Source of the DNA: Trichaptum fuscoviolaceum
Lineage: Eukaryota; Basidiomycota; Agaricomycetes; Hymenochaetales; Trichaptaceae
DNA: 64,000 bases
Direction: 5' to 3'
Assembly: GCA_910574455.1 (NCBI GenBank)
Contig: CAJSYZ010000009.1
Location: 2,931,040-2,995,039, forward strand
This document shows, one piece after another, positions 47,332 through 59,616 of the stretch; positions within the stretch are counted from its first letter, which is position 1; the number at the start of each line of letters is the position of its first letter. The notes under the pieces were generated by a model. The model saw only the letters and a list, made by a program, of their open reading frames with translations. It was not told the DNA's origin and did no database searches. The position numbers and the translations under genes are program-made.

Positions 47332-48334
47332 ATGGCGGAGGCCCTTGGTCAGTGTTTCTTTTTTCTGAGTCCTGCATTGAGTCGACTGAACGATTGATAT
47401 GTAGGGAGGACGTTTGTCAAGACACTCCGACATGATACATACGCCGCAATCGAACCCGCGCAATGGGTTGTACCGGGAGACTATGCTGGGAGAGTTGTAC
47501 TGATCACCGGTGCAAGCAGAGGACTTGGTCGTGCGATGACTCTGTCGTACGCTCGTGCAGGTGTATCAGGACTTATCCTCGCAGCGCGCTCCTCAACTTC
47601 ACTGGATGCTGTCGAGAAGGAAGCACAGACTATTCATCCTACGGGATATTTGAAAGTACTGAAGCTCTCGATCGACGTCGCTGATGAGAAATCCGTTTCG
47701 GAGGCGGCACGGGCAGCCGAGAAAGCCTTCGACAGGCTGGACGTGCTTGTGAACAATGCTGGAATCTTAGAGAACTACAAATTAGTCGACGAGAGCGACC
47801 CGAGTACTTGGTGGTTAACATGGGAGGTCAATGTGAAAGGAACGTACCTTGTCACACGCGCATTTCTCGGAATGTTGTTGAACAGTGGCAGTGACGGGTT
47901 GGAAGGTAGGAAGACGGTAGTAAATTTATCGAGCATAGGTGCCTTTATGGTTAGCAACGGTGGCTCATCCTACCAGGTGTGTGGAAAGATGGTCATTTTA
48001 ACCTCCATCTAACATTCTGCAGACAGGAAAACTTGCCGTCCTACGCTTCACGGAGTTCCTTATCTCTGAGTATGGGGCTCAGGGTCTCCTCGCTATTTCG
48101 CTCGACCCGGGAGGCGTGCTTACAGACATGGGTTCTACTCTACCTCCGGAATTTCGTGGCAACCTCATCGACACGCCCGAGCTCGCAGCCAACACGCTCG
48201 TATGGTTGACCAGGGATCGAAAGGAGTGGTTAGCTGGGAGAGTGATGATCGTAAATTTGGATGTCGAAGAGTTGGAGGGGAAGAAAGAGGAAGTGGTCAA
48301 GGGTGACAAGTTGAAAGTGCGGCTGGTTGTGTAA
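47332..48334 (+). CDS. Short-chain dehydrogenase/reductase (SDR)
   Basis: Three exons (47332-47347, 47405-47976, 48023-48334) give 299 residues. The first exon is only 16 nt (MAEALG). The Rossmann fold is clear: cofactor loop VLITGASRGLGRAM, DVADEKSV, LDVLVNNAGI, NVKGTYLVTRAFL, catalytic Ser in VVNLSSIGAF, and Tyr/Lys in SSYQTGKLA, which is formed across the second intron. DPGGVLTDMG follows the active site. It oxidises or reduces an alcohol/carbonyl with NAD(P). The arginine in TGASRGLG and ARSS after strand 2 suggest NADP, as an inference. Substrate unknown. Confidence 0.9.
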
Positions 48335-48447
48335 GCTATACAGGTCAGTCGATTAAATATACATATGTATTTTGATACTGGGTAGACACTCCTTCAGGCA
48401 AAAGGATCTTTAATCCCTATTGTAGATTAGTGAGTAATACAAGTCGT

Positions 48448-49158
48448 TCAAGGTACTGCAAGACTCTCTAGATGGTCCGTAGTTTGACCCTCATCTCCTG
48501 GCGGGCGGGACTTTTGTTGCCAAAAGCAACAGCCAGTGATGTCGCTTATCCCTGGAGCCGTCTCCAGTTCAGCGTCGCCCATGTCGTATCTGAGCACGAA
48601 TACCCAGAAATGGTCCGTGGTAGACTTCACGCCAGACTCGTCGGTAAATTCAACAGTTGCTGCACCGTCAGTAACCGTCGAGTACGCATGAAAAAGCACG
48701 CCCTTCGCCGATCGCTCCCCGTTGGCGTGCATAGTGGTCGCAATGTACTCCTTTTGACCCACGTTGTTGATGTAAGCCAATATGGGTCTGTGCCCTGATG
48801 CGCGAAACACTTCTCCGGGATGAACTTCGAGAAGAAGAATGTGCTGTCGCGGACCGCAGAACGCCTCGCTACAAGTCATCTCCGACATTTGCTCTCCACG
48901 ATCTGCGCAGATTGTACATGGCTGAGTCGAACTGAAGTGAGCCTCCTATATTATGTTTCAGATCGTAAGCAAACAACATCTGTGTTTACCCCAACTCACA
49001 GTATGGACATGAATGCGGCCACCTGGTAGTCGGTGTCGATGCAGCCACCTTGCCGGAAAACCCTCGACGAGACTACGTAGATCGCCTAGTCTCGACTCCG
49101 TCGAAAGGTCAGTCACCCCGTCCAAGAAAACAGAGGGAATCTCGTTCCGCAAAAGCAT
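48448..49158 (-). CDS. Unknown protein, 210 residues
   Basis: Two exons on the minus strand (49158-49000, 48921-48448) with matching phase. The splice joins IHVHT to PCTICADRGEQMSEMTC, giving a Cys-rich patch. The rest is beta-rich (HILLLEVHPGEVFRASGH, PILAYINNVGQKEY, FWVFVLRYDMGDAE). The frame runs upstream of ATG 49158 only to GTG, so the start is chosen there. No signal peptide or TM. I do not recognise a family. It ends close to the 3' side of the SDR gene (convergent, ~110 bp apart). Confidence 0.5.
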
Positions 49159-49211
49159 TCTTTTAATGGCATTCACTATAGCCTTCCTACAATAGCGATC
49201 GATCTGCAGAA

Positions 49212-51235
49212 CTAGACCGACCCATCGAAGCGTCCGCGACTGTATAAACGGGTCTGGGCTACGAGAAGGAGAGTCATTTTCTTTTCTTCAACATATGGTG
49301 TTGGGTCATACTTAATGGAGAAACCCAGAAGCGTGTTGCATAGGGAAGACAAGGATGGTTCTCTAGGGACGCCATATAATCGTCCTACAGGCGATCGCCA
49401 GTTAGTATCCCGAAGGCCCAATATCTCCGAAGTCACAACATCTGGGCCATAGGATAGGTGATCTCGTACCCTTCGAAGTTCTTCATGTGAGTAAGCTTTA
49501 CAAAACGCGGGAAAGTTATCACATTTGCTTATAAGGGCAGTGGGACTAAAACGACCAGCGGATAAAGATGGGACGGAGTCCTCCAATCGCAGCAGAAGTT
49601 TAGGGAGGGAAATAGCTGCTCTGATTGAGGTGTAGCTGATGCTAGAGCCGTCAGGCAACTGAAGGTTGCCAAACACGAATAATTTTCGGGCTCGCTGGTT
49701 TGCTTTGTGGGTGGCATCTAGAAGTGATAAGATGTTTGTGTTTGAAGTGATGTATTCGACCGTCTGAGGAAGACGGTGAGGGTGTCTAATCCGAGGAGGC
49801 GATGAGCGTGTCAAAGAAAAGATGCTATGAAGACTAGTTAAGCACTAACGTGAATGTCGAAATGAGAACTTTATTCCACTTTGATATGCAATCATTGCTG
49901 AACTCGCCGCGCTCTTCAATGTGGGTGAGGCAGAATTTTATCGCAATCATAAAGATATCATCGATATAATCCCATTCCACGATATGTGGTAGTGAATACA
50001 CTAAATTGGCAATGCCACACAGTATATCACTTGCTACCTCGAAGGGGAGTACATTAAGCGCTCCAGGTCGTATAATTATACGCCGCAAGTATCTGATGGC
50101 TAAGAACGACTGCTCCGGATTGCTGTTCGCGACACCGTCGTAGATTTAGCATTAGTCAGTGGTTTTGGTATTACACAACACGGACGTACTGAAAATACTT
50201 CTCCAGCGTGGAGTAGATTAAATGCATTGGCAGATCAAGGACCTTTTCGCCTGTACGAAAATGCCGAAACATAATGTTGTTGACTTCATTTCCGGAAAGG
50301 CAGATGATAGCTTTTCGGCAATACGGTAGAAACCAGTCACTCTCAACATTATGAAGTTTCAGCTGTTTGTTTCGAACTTTGTCTAGTATTCGGGGTGCAT
50401 CGAGCCCATTAAGCAAGGTGTGGATATACCGATCCTCGACAGCAAGTTCGGATATGAGCTGCATTGCCCGGTTATGCGTCGACCGTAAATGTGACCTAAT
50501 TTTAATGAGAGTAAGTGATTGTTGCATAGAACGTCACGAGCTTGTGAGTATTCACTTTACATATCCCAGCAATCGCAAGCATTCTTTGTAAAGGACAAGT
50601 TCGTTTTCCAAAAACAAGTGCTCTTCTCTGCCCTTGGTCTTGATTTGTAGGTATAACAGTAATTCGTCTGGATATGGCTCCCCAATGATGTGTTGCCTTA
50701 TACGTTTAGCGCTCGCGTCTGGTCCTCGACCAGCCCTGATAGCACGTTTGTTCATATACGACTCTAATGCCTTCCCTCCTTTGGTGTAGAGATTTCCAAG
50801 AACCCGACCCGTACCAGGGATGTTCGTCTCTGTTTTGTCCGATGAAACTGTCGAGAACGAGAAAGCGTGTCGAATACTGAGCCCCGTTCGCGCAGTGGTG
50901 GCCCTTCTACCTTCCTCTCCACGAGCTTCGCTGGGTTCGCTAAGGACCTGCAACTGCATGGCGTTGCTTTGCGTGGAATCAGACGAGGGTTTATGAGTCC
51001 TGCGGGACCTTATCGCGTGTATGGCTTTACCGAGGCCGGTTTCAAGAGCACGCCCTGCTCTACTATACGCCTTTCCTACCAAACGTCCTGCACCCACTAG
51101 ATCTGACCTCGTTGCGTTCGTAGAGCCTTTGGAGGATTCGCTGCAGGGTGAGTGCTCACTCTCGCTCCGTAGGTCCTCGTCCTCAAATTGGCTGAAGCTG
51201 AAGGGTGTAAACCCATTATCAGCAATGGACCCCAT
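49212..51235 (-). CDS. Unknown 610-residue protein with N-terminal duplicated motif
   Basis: Four exons on the minus strand (51235-50556, 50495-50186, 50109-49880, 49824-49212) whose phases and total agree. Residues ~48-70 read GAGRLVGKAYSRAGRALETG and residues ~140-162 read GTGRVLGNLYTKGGKALESY, an internal repeat. Between them the sequence is Ser/Arg-rich and disordered. The remainder is helical: HLRSTHNRAMQLISELAVED, WFLPYCRKAIICLSGNEVN, VASDILCGIANLVYSLPH and ATHKANQRARKLFVFGN. No TM, signal peptide or catalytic motif is seen. The start is the first ATG in frame. The family is unknown to me; an Agaricomycete-specific protein is likely. Confidence 0.55.
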
Positions 51236-51667
51236 ATCACGGCCCTAACCTGCGATTTGTAAAAACGCTACGAGTCAATTGAAGCAGCAGAGTGCGACAA
51301 AGGCAGTTGAGAGAGAGAAAGAGAGCACAAGCACCTTGTTGCGCTCTAATCTGCCACCTTCATCGCCATCAGAGGTTCATGTATGGCATGCACAGCAAAG
51401 TCTGAGCCAGACAAACACAAGATATCGAATACGTCTTTGTCATGCGCTGGGAGCAAGTAAGGTAGCCCAGTGATAGACTGGTAGTTTGACTTTCGTCGAA
51501 GTTAGGAACATAAGATAATATTGCCAGAGAAGTTGTTCCACTCACGTTACTGTTGCGGCGTTAACTTGAAGTTTCGGTGCCGGGGTACTTCGTGATTATC
51601 AAATCTTCACAGGACAACAGGGTTTTCACTGGTACTGTGGTCTTTCTAGTTTCTACCACACTTTGCG
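51236..51667. promoter_or_regulatory. Divergent promoter region, unknown gene / F-box gene
   Basis: 432 bp between two genes starting in opposite directions. No gene seen; no clear TATA box. Contains an AACTTGAAGTT motif near 51563. Confidence 0.35.
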
Positions 51668-53663
51668 ATGTCTCGAAGCAGCGGATCGAGTAGCACAAAT
51701 AAATCATTCGTCGCATCTCCGAAACTCTTTACTTTCTGCTTGAGACCAACGTCTCGGACAATCTTGATATCCCTCGGTGACCTCCGACTCAAACAGTCTG
51801 AATCGCCAGGAGGTATCGCGTCTTCTGGCTACTTTGACTTAATCCCAGATGAAATCACCGAGAATATCTTTGATTACCTTGCACCACAAGATATGGTCTC
51901 TGCTCTGCGTCTCAGCATCCGCCTTAATAAAATTATCAAGAACAGTATGTCGCTGCGGTACTCTTTCGTATTGCGAACCTCAGGCTTGGTGGATGGCCAC
52001 AAAGCTCGTTCAATGGATGACAAGCTGTCGGAGATTCTAAAGAGGGAAGAGGCTTGGCGAGCAATCGATACATCAAGACGTCTCTCTATACCTGGATATG
52101 ATACTCTTTCACGGATCTATGGACTTACAAATGGCATTGCGTTCGGCGATGTTTGTGAGAGCGTATCGGAGGATCGCGACCGTGGTTCTGAGACACTGAA
52201 GTTATTAGACTTCTCGGACTGCAGCAAGCTTGAATCAGGAAAGGAGTTTTGCCGCGAAATGTCTATCTCCGGTGCTGGCCAAATCATAGATGTTTGTCTT
52301 GCAGTGAATGAGCATGATCTAATGGCCGTTATTGCAAGTCGGGCAATGTAAGTCCTATGCTCGATAGTGACACTCTTTCCTCCCACAGTTAATAACTCTC
52401 TGCTTCACAGTGGAAATGAATGGATAGGCGACGTCGTCGTTCACCTCAGACAGCGCTCGACTGGCCTACCTCACCCTCATGCAATGTATCCCAAAATTCA
52501 TACTAAGGTTTTCCTAACGAACGAATACTGGGACAGTATCCTTGTTAGGTCTGAGGTCGTTGGGTCGTACATGGTCATACTTCTGTCAAACAGCCGCAAA
52601 GATGTACTTTTACTTATAAACTGGTGGAAGGGAGAAATAATCAAGGCGAGTCATATACTTCTTTGTCCCTCGGACTGCTCTCCCTTAAACTTTGTGAAAG
52701 AGGGAAGAGGTTCCTACCAAGACGTACGGTGCCTTTGCCTTCCTTACTCATGATCTGCTACTTCTATCAAACGGATACACAAAGCTATTCGAGATCATCA
52801 GACTTCCGGGGCATGACGAACAACTTGATAGCGATGTGGAGGAGACTTTCAAACGCATTGCATGCCTGCATCTACCCAGGCAAATGGCCGACGACTTCGA
52901 TGAAAGAATTGACTGTTGCTCTGCGCCGAATCCAACGAATCCAATCGGTACACGCCATCCAACGGATCTCGATCCTGCTCGATCTCGTTATCCTTATACG
53001 ACCGATCCAGAGTGTGCTATTATCGTCGTGAAACCCGCCAATGATGTGATGCTAGTTGTGCGCCGTCACGCCTTGGTTGAGGCCATAAACGCGTTCATAA
53101 CCTCGAATGCAATGCCAAGCAAGGAGGACCTGGGGGTGCATATTCCATGGGCGTACTGGGCGCTTGGTCCTAATGGTGGGATTGTACGATGGATTCGCGG
53201 TGAATGCGGCTTCAATTCGACAAACTTTGGCCAGCGACTCGTTGGGATTCAAGCACGGGAGTTCCTTACCATAAAGGACTTCAACCCCTATGCCGTCAAG
53301 CGTGCGCGCGCGTCCCTCCTGGCGGAAGGCAATGTACTAGTGTCCGCCAGTGAGTCAAGCGAGTGTGGGGCGAACTCCGAGGTTTACGAGAAGAAGAGCC
53401 GTGTATCGACTTCTCATCGCGCTCCACAGCAGGACGACATGATGTGTATCAAGTGGCTGAACGACTGCACATTTATGCGATTGATCGAGAGCAATGTCTC
53501 GCCTGATGGAACGGCAGAGGAGATCGGGGAGCTTCCTTACGTCGAGACAGTGACGCAGCTTGAGGATGATGACTATGAAAATGTGTTCACGGATGGGGAG
53601 AGACTTATCCTCACTCGGAAGTGGGACAATCAAGTCACGTATCTGGACCTATACGCTATGTAA
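51668..53663 (+). CDS. F-box protein
   Basis: Three exons (51668-52347, 52411-52649, 52708-53663) give 624 residues. After a Ser-rich N-terminus, the F-box is FDLIPDEITENIFDYLAPQD followed by SALRLSIRLNKI; such domains bind Skp1 and bring targets to SCF ubiquitin ligases. The long C-terminal part has strand repeats resembling a propeller (FLTHDLLLLSNGYTKLFEII, WALGPNGGIVRWIRG, LTIKDFNPYAVKRA, IGELPYVETVTQ). Intron 2 uses a weak donor (GTCATA) but is the only choice I found that joins both frames. A truncated paralogue of the C-terminal part lies at 62947-63669. Confidence 0.72.
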
Positions 53664-56600
53664 CGGTCCTGGATAGTTCGTAAATGGGACGGTACGCCGC
53701 ATTCTGTCTTTACACATTCAATACTCATTTCCTTGCATTACAGAAAGTACCCTCTGAACCTTGTATTTCCTGGTACGAGGCGGCTATTCTTCCTCACTCC
53801 CTTTACTGGCTATTATGCCGTTCTCCCTACACATTTGCTGAGCCAGTATAATTCCATGAAGAGACATTCGGTTCATTTCGTTTATATCACCTGCTCGCAC
53901 TTCCAGGCATGTATGGCTTCAATTGCATACTGTGACCCGTTAGGAGTTATCGGAAACTTGATGGACGATTCAAACTCAAAACAATGGAGAAGCGGCCAAC
54001 GTATTCACCATAATTTCAACGCCGCTTGAAGGGTTATTAAATGAAGCATGGCTAGTGATGAACGCAATCAAATGCGCTCAAGTCAGCCATGGTGAGAACT
54101 CACGATAAAAATCCCCTTAAAGCCCTGAGAATAGGAAGTTTTAAAGCGTCAAGAGCCACTCTTGCTAAGTCGTTGAGCCACGGTTCTTTTACGCTGATGC
54201 GCTGATCTATCTCTCAAAGACGCCTTATATCAAGCTCCCATACATGTATTAGCTTCTCGCGCGCCTATTAGTAGCGTGTCACCGGCTTCGCAAGAGATCG
54301 ACGAGAGCCCGTGTCCATGCTCGATGGCGCAATGCCTATGCAACTTGAATCTGTTCAGCTCGACCGTTCCTTGGTTTCACGTCAAAAAGAGCTTTCTACC
54401 CGCCTTCCTCGCCTCCGCTGTCGATTCGGAGGGGTCAAGATGCAGCTTGAAACGCATTGACTGATATGGACTTGCCAATGCTTCTCTTCCATGCCTATCT
54501 GTAGACTAACCGTGACGCCGGCGACAATTGAACGCCAGAAGAACCCGATTCGACTCGATCCATCGGAAATTCCATTGCGAGCTATGGTCAATGCTTCCTG
54601 ATGCTCTCCTCTAACTTGAACGCGCTGGATAGATTGGTGTTTACTTAAGTATTCAACTTAATACTCACCATTACGCACATGCCATGGCATCATTCCATCA
54701 TAATTCATATGGTTTCTGGCCTCGGCTCAGATTTAGGACGATCATCGTATGTGATTTTGCTTTCGAACGCTCATGGCCTCAGGCGGTTACAAGAAGTATG
54801 TATGATGGCGAGAGTCGCCTCACGCGCGCTCAGGCTCGTTCGTTGTTCATCGCGTATTCTTTACTAGTAGGCTAAAGTTTCCCATCGAATTCTAATGCCG
54901 GGTGTCTTCGGCCGACGCTTAGTTATCCATGATGTTGCGGGGAACGCCGAAGGTAAGTGGCGGACGGGGATCTCCGATGCCGATCTCGGGCAAAACAAAC
55001 TTCTTGAACACTCACTGGCAGGCTTTGCCATTTCGGGAAGAAAAACGTACTAACGGTAAAACGTCATCACCACCTGGCTTGCAAACTTTATAGAAGACGG
55101 AGAAGATGGGACGAGGGAACGAAGAGATAAAAAGGAGCAAGAAAAAATGAACGTAAGGAGCAAGAAGCCTTCTTACTCTGCCCTGTCTCCTTCATACGCA
55201 AATTGACCGTCTAAATCTTCTGATGGGGGGGGGGGGCTTTTTTCATTCGGCTGTGCTCATTGAGCTTGATGTGCCAGTATGGCGCAATAGTTGGATCATG
55301 GAGCTCGTCTCTGAAGCGGAAGCAAGCTGGCTAGCTTGAGGCCCTGTAATAGTCCCCAGACGCACACAAGCGATGAGTCACAACCTGAAAGCAGCGCGGG
55401 TGCTCCTGGCGATCGGCTTGTAGAGGAAAAGTCCAGGTCCCAGGAATCAGACCCAATTAGATTGCAGTCTCGAAGGCGCTTCACATTCAAACGAAGGATA
55501 CACGGATGAGTTGGTACTGTTTGTGTGAGAGCGCAGCCGTTCAGCTGCATGTACATGAAGGTACATGTAAGTAAACCGACTTAGCGACGCATACAGCCAT
55601 GATATAGGTCCCACCAAGACCGGGTGACCCTCCAATGAAAAACAATGGAAAGAAAAGGACCTGAAACGCGTCACGGTCTTTGAGGATGTCAACTGACTAT
55701 ATGGAATGACCGTCTCCGTGTCCGGGGAGCCAGAGAAGAAGATCCGGACGTGTCGCATTGTCTTGTCCGGGTTGCGTGACCAAGGTTCGCGGGTAGCTGG
55801 AAAAATGTAAAGTAAATTGAAAGCGTCCGCCGACCGCCTGCCAGTGAGTTCGATGCGCCTGACCTGCGACGACCACCCACCCGAGCGTACAGGTGACCAC
55901 TGGCAGCGCGAGCTTCGCCAACTTGGAATAAGAAAAATAAATAAGACTGCATGAGTGCGAGAAAAATGATGGGCCATGGCGCCCAATGGACCGCCAGCGG
56001 CTGAAAAGAACGAGGGGAGCCAGATTACTATTGTCGCTCATCTTACCACCGTTGCATGACTGACCAGTCACCGCCGCAGCTTTTGTACGTGTGTGCGGAA
56101 AGAAAAAAAAATTCTAAGAAAAAATGAGAAAGAGACATGGGCGGCGAGTGAGGAGCCTGAGCACTGCCCGGAAAACGAGATTCAGGCCGCAGATGGCTGA
56201 TTCCCTCCTTCAAGGTCAGACGCCAAACGAACGGGAGTGGGAATTCGAACGTGGCTCAAAGCTCGACCAAGACAAGATCAATGATGAGAGTTAGACTGCG
56301 ATGCGAATGTCTCAGAGTGCATCAAGTTATTGTATCAAGGGGGCATGCCACATATATGCACAATCTGAGAATCCAGTACTGACGGAAGAACTTTGGGCAG
56401 TGCACGTTCGGACTGGATGGGAAGACTTGAGCGCACGTACGTCCAACATCAAATGTCTCTGAGAAAGCACGTTTCTACAGGAGCGGGGTCGTATCCCAAG
56501 CTTTGCTAGTGTGTCCTGGTGCCGGTTTTGGTGTGATTGGATTAAGATAGAACGACCCTAAAAATCAAGAATAGAAATAGAAATAGGAAATTAGGAAAGG

Positions 56601-56985
56601 GAATAGAAAGGATGGATGGATGTAATGCAGTTCGCGGATGATGAGATGGATGGTGCAATGAGAAAGAAGCCAAACAGAGTCATGGTCATGAGCCTCAGCC
56701 AAGGGACGGCAGCGCCTCGCCTGCTAACATATAGAATATAAAACCCTGGCAGCAAAAGCGGTCAGTGTCATTCCTTCAGGTTCCGCCCAGTGTTTTCCTC
56801 GTATAAAGAGCAGCAGCGAGTTTGCCCACAGATCCAGAGTTCGAGGAGAACGTGTCGCAGTCGCCATCACGGTCGGTCAGCACCCACGCATCCACGCATA
56901 CTCTTCTCGCACCCCCCGCAAGCCGCAGCCACAGCGCCGCGTCCGCGTCGGCCTCCACAGCGCAAATAAGGTGCTCGAGCTCATC
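53664..56985. other. Gene-poor 3.3-kb interval
   Basis: No gene supported. Open frames of 85-179 codons at 55296-56071 (minus) lack ATG-supported family motifs. A run of 12 G lies at 55225-55236. A TATAAAA at 56737-56743 may serve the next gene, about 250 bp before its ATG. The region before it is purine-rich (AGAAAAAA and GAAATAGAAATAG runs around 56100-56600). Confidence 0.45.
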
Positions 56986-57522
56986 ATGGCGTCCATCGTC
57001 CCCCCGCGCAACAGCGTCGCCAGCACTGTCACTTCCGGTGTCAACGTCACCAACAACAGCGGTCGGCCGTCGTTCTCGGAGCAGATCTCAGCGCTGGGCG
57101 CACGCATCAGCCGGGCCATCTCCCGGGACGGATCCCAGGCGACAGCAACGACGGCGTACAGCACGGAGACCAGCGCGAGCACACACGTCGGCGATGGCTT
57201 GGAGAAGCTGAAGCGCCTCCCTCAGGCTCCCGACGTGGATACTACATGTGAGCTGAAGTTTTCTTCTTCCATCGTTCCATCTTTCTCGTGTTCTCTCTGT
57301 TTCCTGTTGGCGGCTGGATGCTGTCGTCTGGATCCTGCGGGCGTGCACGGCCTCGCATTGGCATTGTTTCGACCTCTTTTTTTTACATTCTGAGGTCCGA
57401 GTTCCGTCCTGTGCCCGTCAAAGCGTCACGGTACGGCTCTACGTGTCCTTGACTCCGTCTCGGCCGAATATACAAACTTCGTCTTCAGGCTTGCCAACAA
57501 CGCCATCGTCCACGGAAGGTGA
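56986..57522 (+). CDS. Small Ser/Thr-rich unknown protein, 129 residues
   Basis: Two exons (56986-57247, 57395-57522) that fit in phase across a 147-bp intron, the longest in the window. The first exon encodes MASIVPPRNSVASTVTSG, then RPSFSEQISALGARISRAIS, then a Ser/Thr-rich stretch and GLEKLKRLPQAPDV. The second has HGTALRVLDSVSAEYTNFVF and ends NNAIVHGR. The second exon frame is stop-closed upstream, so it needs the splice. No TM or signal. Family unknown to me. It is the first of a plus-strand run ending at 61675. Confidence 0.5.
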
Positions 57523-57896
57523 CCTGGTCCTACTCATATCCGGCGTCAGTTGCACAGCATCTGCCACGCACCGTACCTCCGAGAATCTTCGAGGCACAGA
57601 CAGCGACGGGGTCGACACAAACAGATCTCAGATCAAGCCAGCCAGAGAGCAGAGAGCAGAGGGACGGAGGTATCGCTGAAACCTGTCTGTCTTTTATTAT
57701 AAAAAGGCGCTGGAGATAAGGACTATAAAGGGCGGCCTTGCTGATAAGAAGTCGTCATCACACCCCAGACCTTTAAAGCCACCCCTGCAGGCTTCTTTCT
57801 TATCTCTGCTACCCTTCTCGCTTTCTTCGCGCTATTCGTATACCAACGTTAATCCCACAAGCGCTAACATAACCTCGGAAACAAACAGCAACACTC
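57523..57896. other. Upstream region of DUF3602 gene
   Basis: No gene seen. Contains the TATA-like box listed next and a pyrimidine-rich leader before the ATG. Confidence 0.45.
57698..57705 (+). promoter_or_regulatory. TATA-like box of DUF3602 gene
   Basis: TATAAAAA about 200 bp before the ATG at 57897; a second TATAAAG lies ~20 bp on. The distance allows a long 5' UTR. Confidence 0.35.
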
Positions 57897-59145
57897 ATGT
57901 CCGACGCTGCATCCCGCTCCCGCTCTCGGGGCCGTGAACTCGTGCGTACCCCGTCGGTGTCGCTTCAATTTGCATCATTGCTGACCGGAAGTTTTCTGTG
58001 CTGTAGTACTCGACCGGCCGTGGAGGCGCAGGAAACATCCGCTCGCCGTCCATCGGGGGCCCGGGCGCGGAGGAGGACGTCGGGTCGCCTGCGCGCGGGC
58101 GCGAGCCGGTCTCGCAGGCAGACCGCGTCACGCATGTCGGTCGGGGCGGCGCAGGCAACATTCGCAGCCCGTCGAGGGAGCCGCGCGATGCTTGTGAGTC
58201 TTCTTCATTCAATATTTCCTGTTTTCCTCCTGCTCTTTATTTCTCTCTCCGCTGTTGGTCGCGGTGTAGGCGCTGGGGGACTTTGATGCACATCACCTTG
58301 AAGGGTAGCGATGGGCTGTCGAAGTTTGACGCGCATACACCCAGCATCAACTGGCGTCGGCCTTCGGCATTTGTCGGTTATAGGAAAACTTGGGTGTCGG
58401 ATCATCCATCGTCTCTGTGCCAAGACCGGACCTCATCCCCGTACATTCCCTCTCCATTCATTTCCCCTTTTCATCTCCGTTGCCGTGTCAAATATCTCCG
58501 TACGAAGACTGACGTACCTCTTGTTCAGCCACAGAACTCGCAGCACGTCAGTATGAGCAGCAGTTAATTGAGAATTACGACGAGAACGTACACGCAGTGG
58601 TGCGCAATTTCCTTCCACAAGTGAGAATAAAATGTGCTGACCACCACATGATGTAGTCCACCGGCCGCGGCGGCGCAGGCAACATCCGCCGCACACCAGA
58701 CAACTCGCGCTCCCGGTCGCGCGAACCGAGCCTCGCCGAGCGCTCGCAGTCGCGCGGACGCGGGCTGCACTCCACGGGGCGCGGCGGCGCGGGGAACATC
58801 ACCGGCGTCGGCGGGGACTTCAGCAGGCTCGAGGAGGAGGAGGACCTGGAGCGCTTCGAGCACTCGCCCGCGCCGGTCCACTCAACGGGGCGCGGCGGGC
58901 TGGCGAACGTGACGAGCAGCCCGGCGCCGCCGCCCGAGGGCGTGCCCGCGCATGTGGTGCACCCCGGGGAGTTTGTGAGCACCGGGCGCGGCGGGGCGGG
59001 GAATCTGAGGGACCGCTCGAGGAGTGCGAGTCGGGATGCGAGTCGCGTGCGGGAGCATGCGCGGCATGGGCCGAGTGCGCTGGGCAAGTTCGTGGACCGG
59101 GTGACGGGCCATGGGCATGACCGCGACAACGACGTGCAGGAGTGA
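57897..59145 (+). CDS. DUF3602 (Par32/Amu1-type) GRGGAGN-repeat protein
   Basis: Four exons (57897-57941, 58007-58193, 58529-58596, 58657-59145) give 262 residues. Six repeats are seen: YSTGRGGAGNIRS, HVGRGGAGNIRS, ASTGRGGAGNIRR, HSTGRGGAGNITG, HSTGRGGLANVTS and VSTGRGGAGNLRD. Exon 3 encodes a helix (ARQYEQQLIENYDENVHA) that joins the two repeat blocks. The rest is Arg/Ser-rich and disordered. In yeast, the DUF3602 protein Par32/Amu1 is a TORC1-controlled phosphoprotein that inhibits ammonium transporters. The same role here is only an inference. High G+C in exon 4 opens a long antisense frame, which I reject. Intron 2 is long (335 bp). Confidence 0.88.
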
Positions 59146-59616
59146 AGGTTCTTTGAGTCGGTTGAGATTTCTATCCGAGTTGGTTCCGGACGTTGAGCTC
59201 CCCCTTTCTCTTTCCTGTCTTCGGTCACTTTGCTCGCCATTTTCTTTGGCTTTTTCCGCTAATACCTTCGTCCGCTCAGACTCTTTTCTTATATTCAACC
59301 CAAAACATCTCTAAACCCATACCACACAATTCCTCTACAATCTGCTGTAATCTGTGTAATACCTTTTTGTTCTGTTCCTCACGTCTTGAATGGTTGTTGG
59401 ATATAGTAAGATATGTAATACTTGAGTTTACTTTGTCTCATTTTTGGGGCAGAAATTGAGCGCTGCGTTTCCTCTTGATTCATCGTTAGAAAAGAAAATG
59501 CGGGGATAGCCAATAGGAGACTCCGAGTCGGTGTTTGAATAACAGAATCTCCGCGACGCGGCGACCGATGACGAAGGTTATTTCCCCGCAAACAGGAGCA
59601 GCTCACGCCACTGCAC
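59146..59616. other. 3' flank of DUF3602 gene
   Basis: Pyrimidine-rich sequence, probably 3' UTR at first; no gene seen before the MITE. Confidence 0.45.

Noticed and set aside
55447..56071. Overlapping minus-strand frames of 124 and 179 codons
   Set aside because: No family motif, no consistent exon partners, and mutually overlapping frames.
58575..59240. 221-codon minus-strand frame with repeated MLPAPPRPV
   Set aside because: It is the antisense reading of the GRGGAGN repeats, which match DUF3602 on the plus strand with legal introns.
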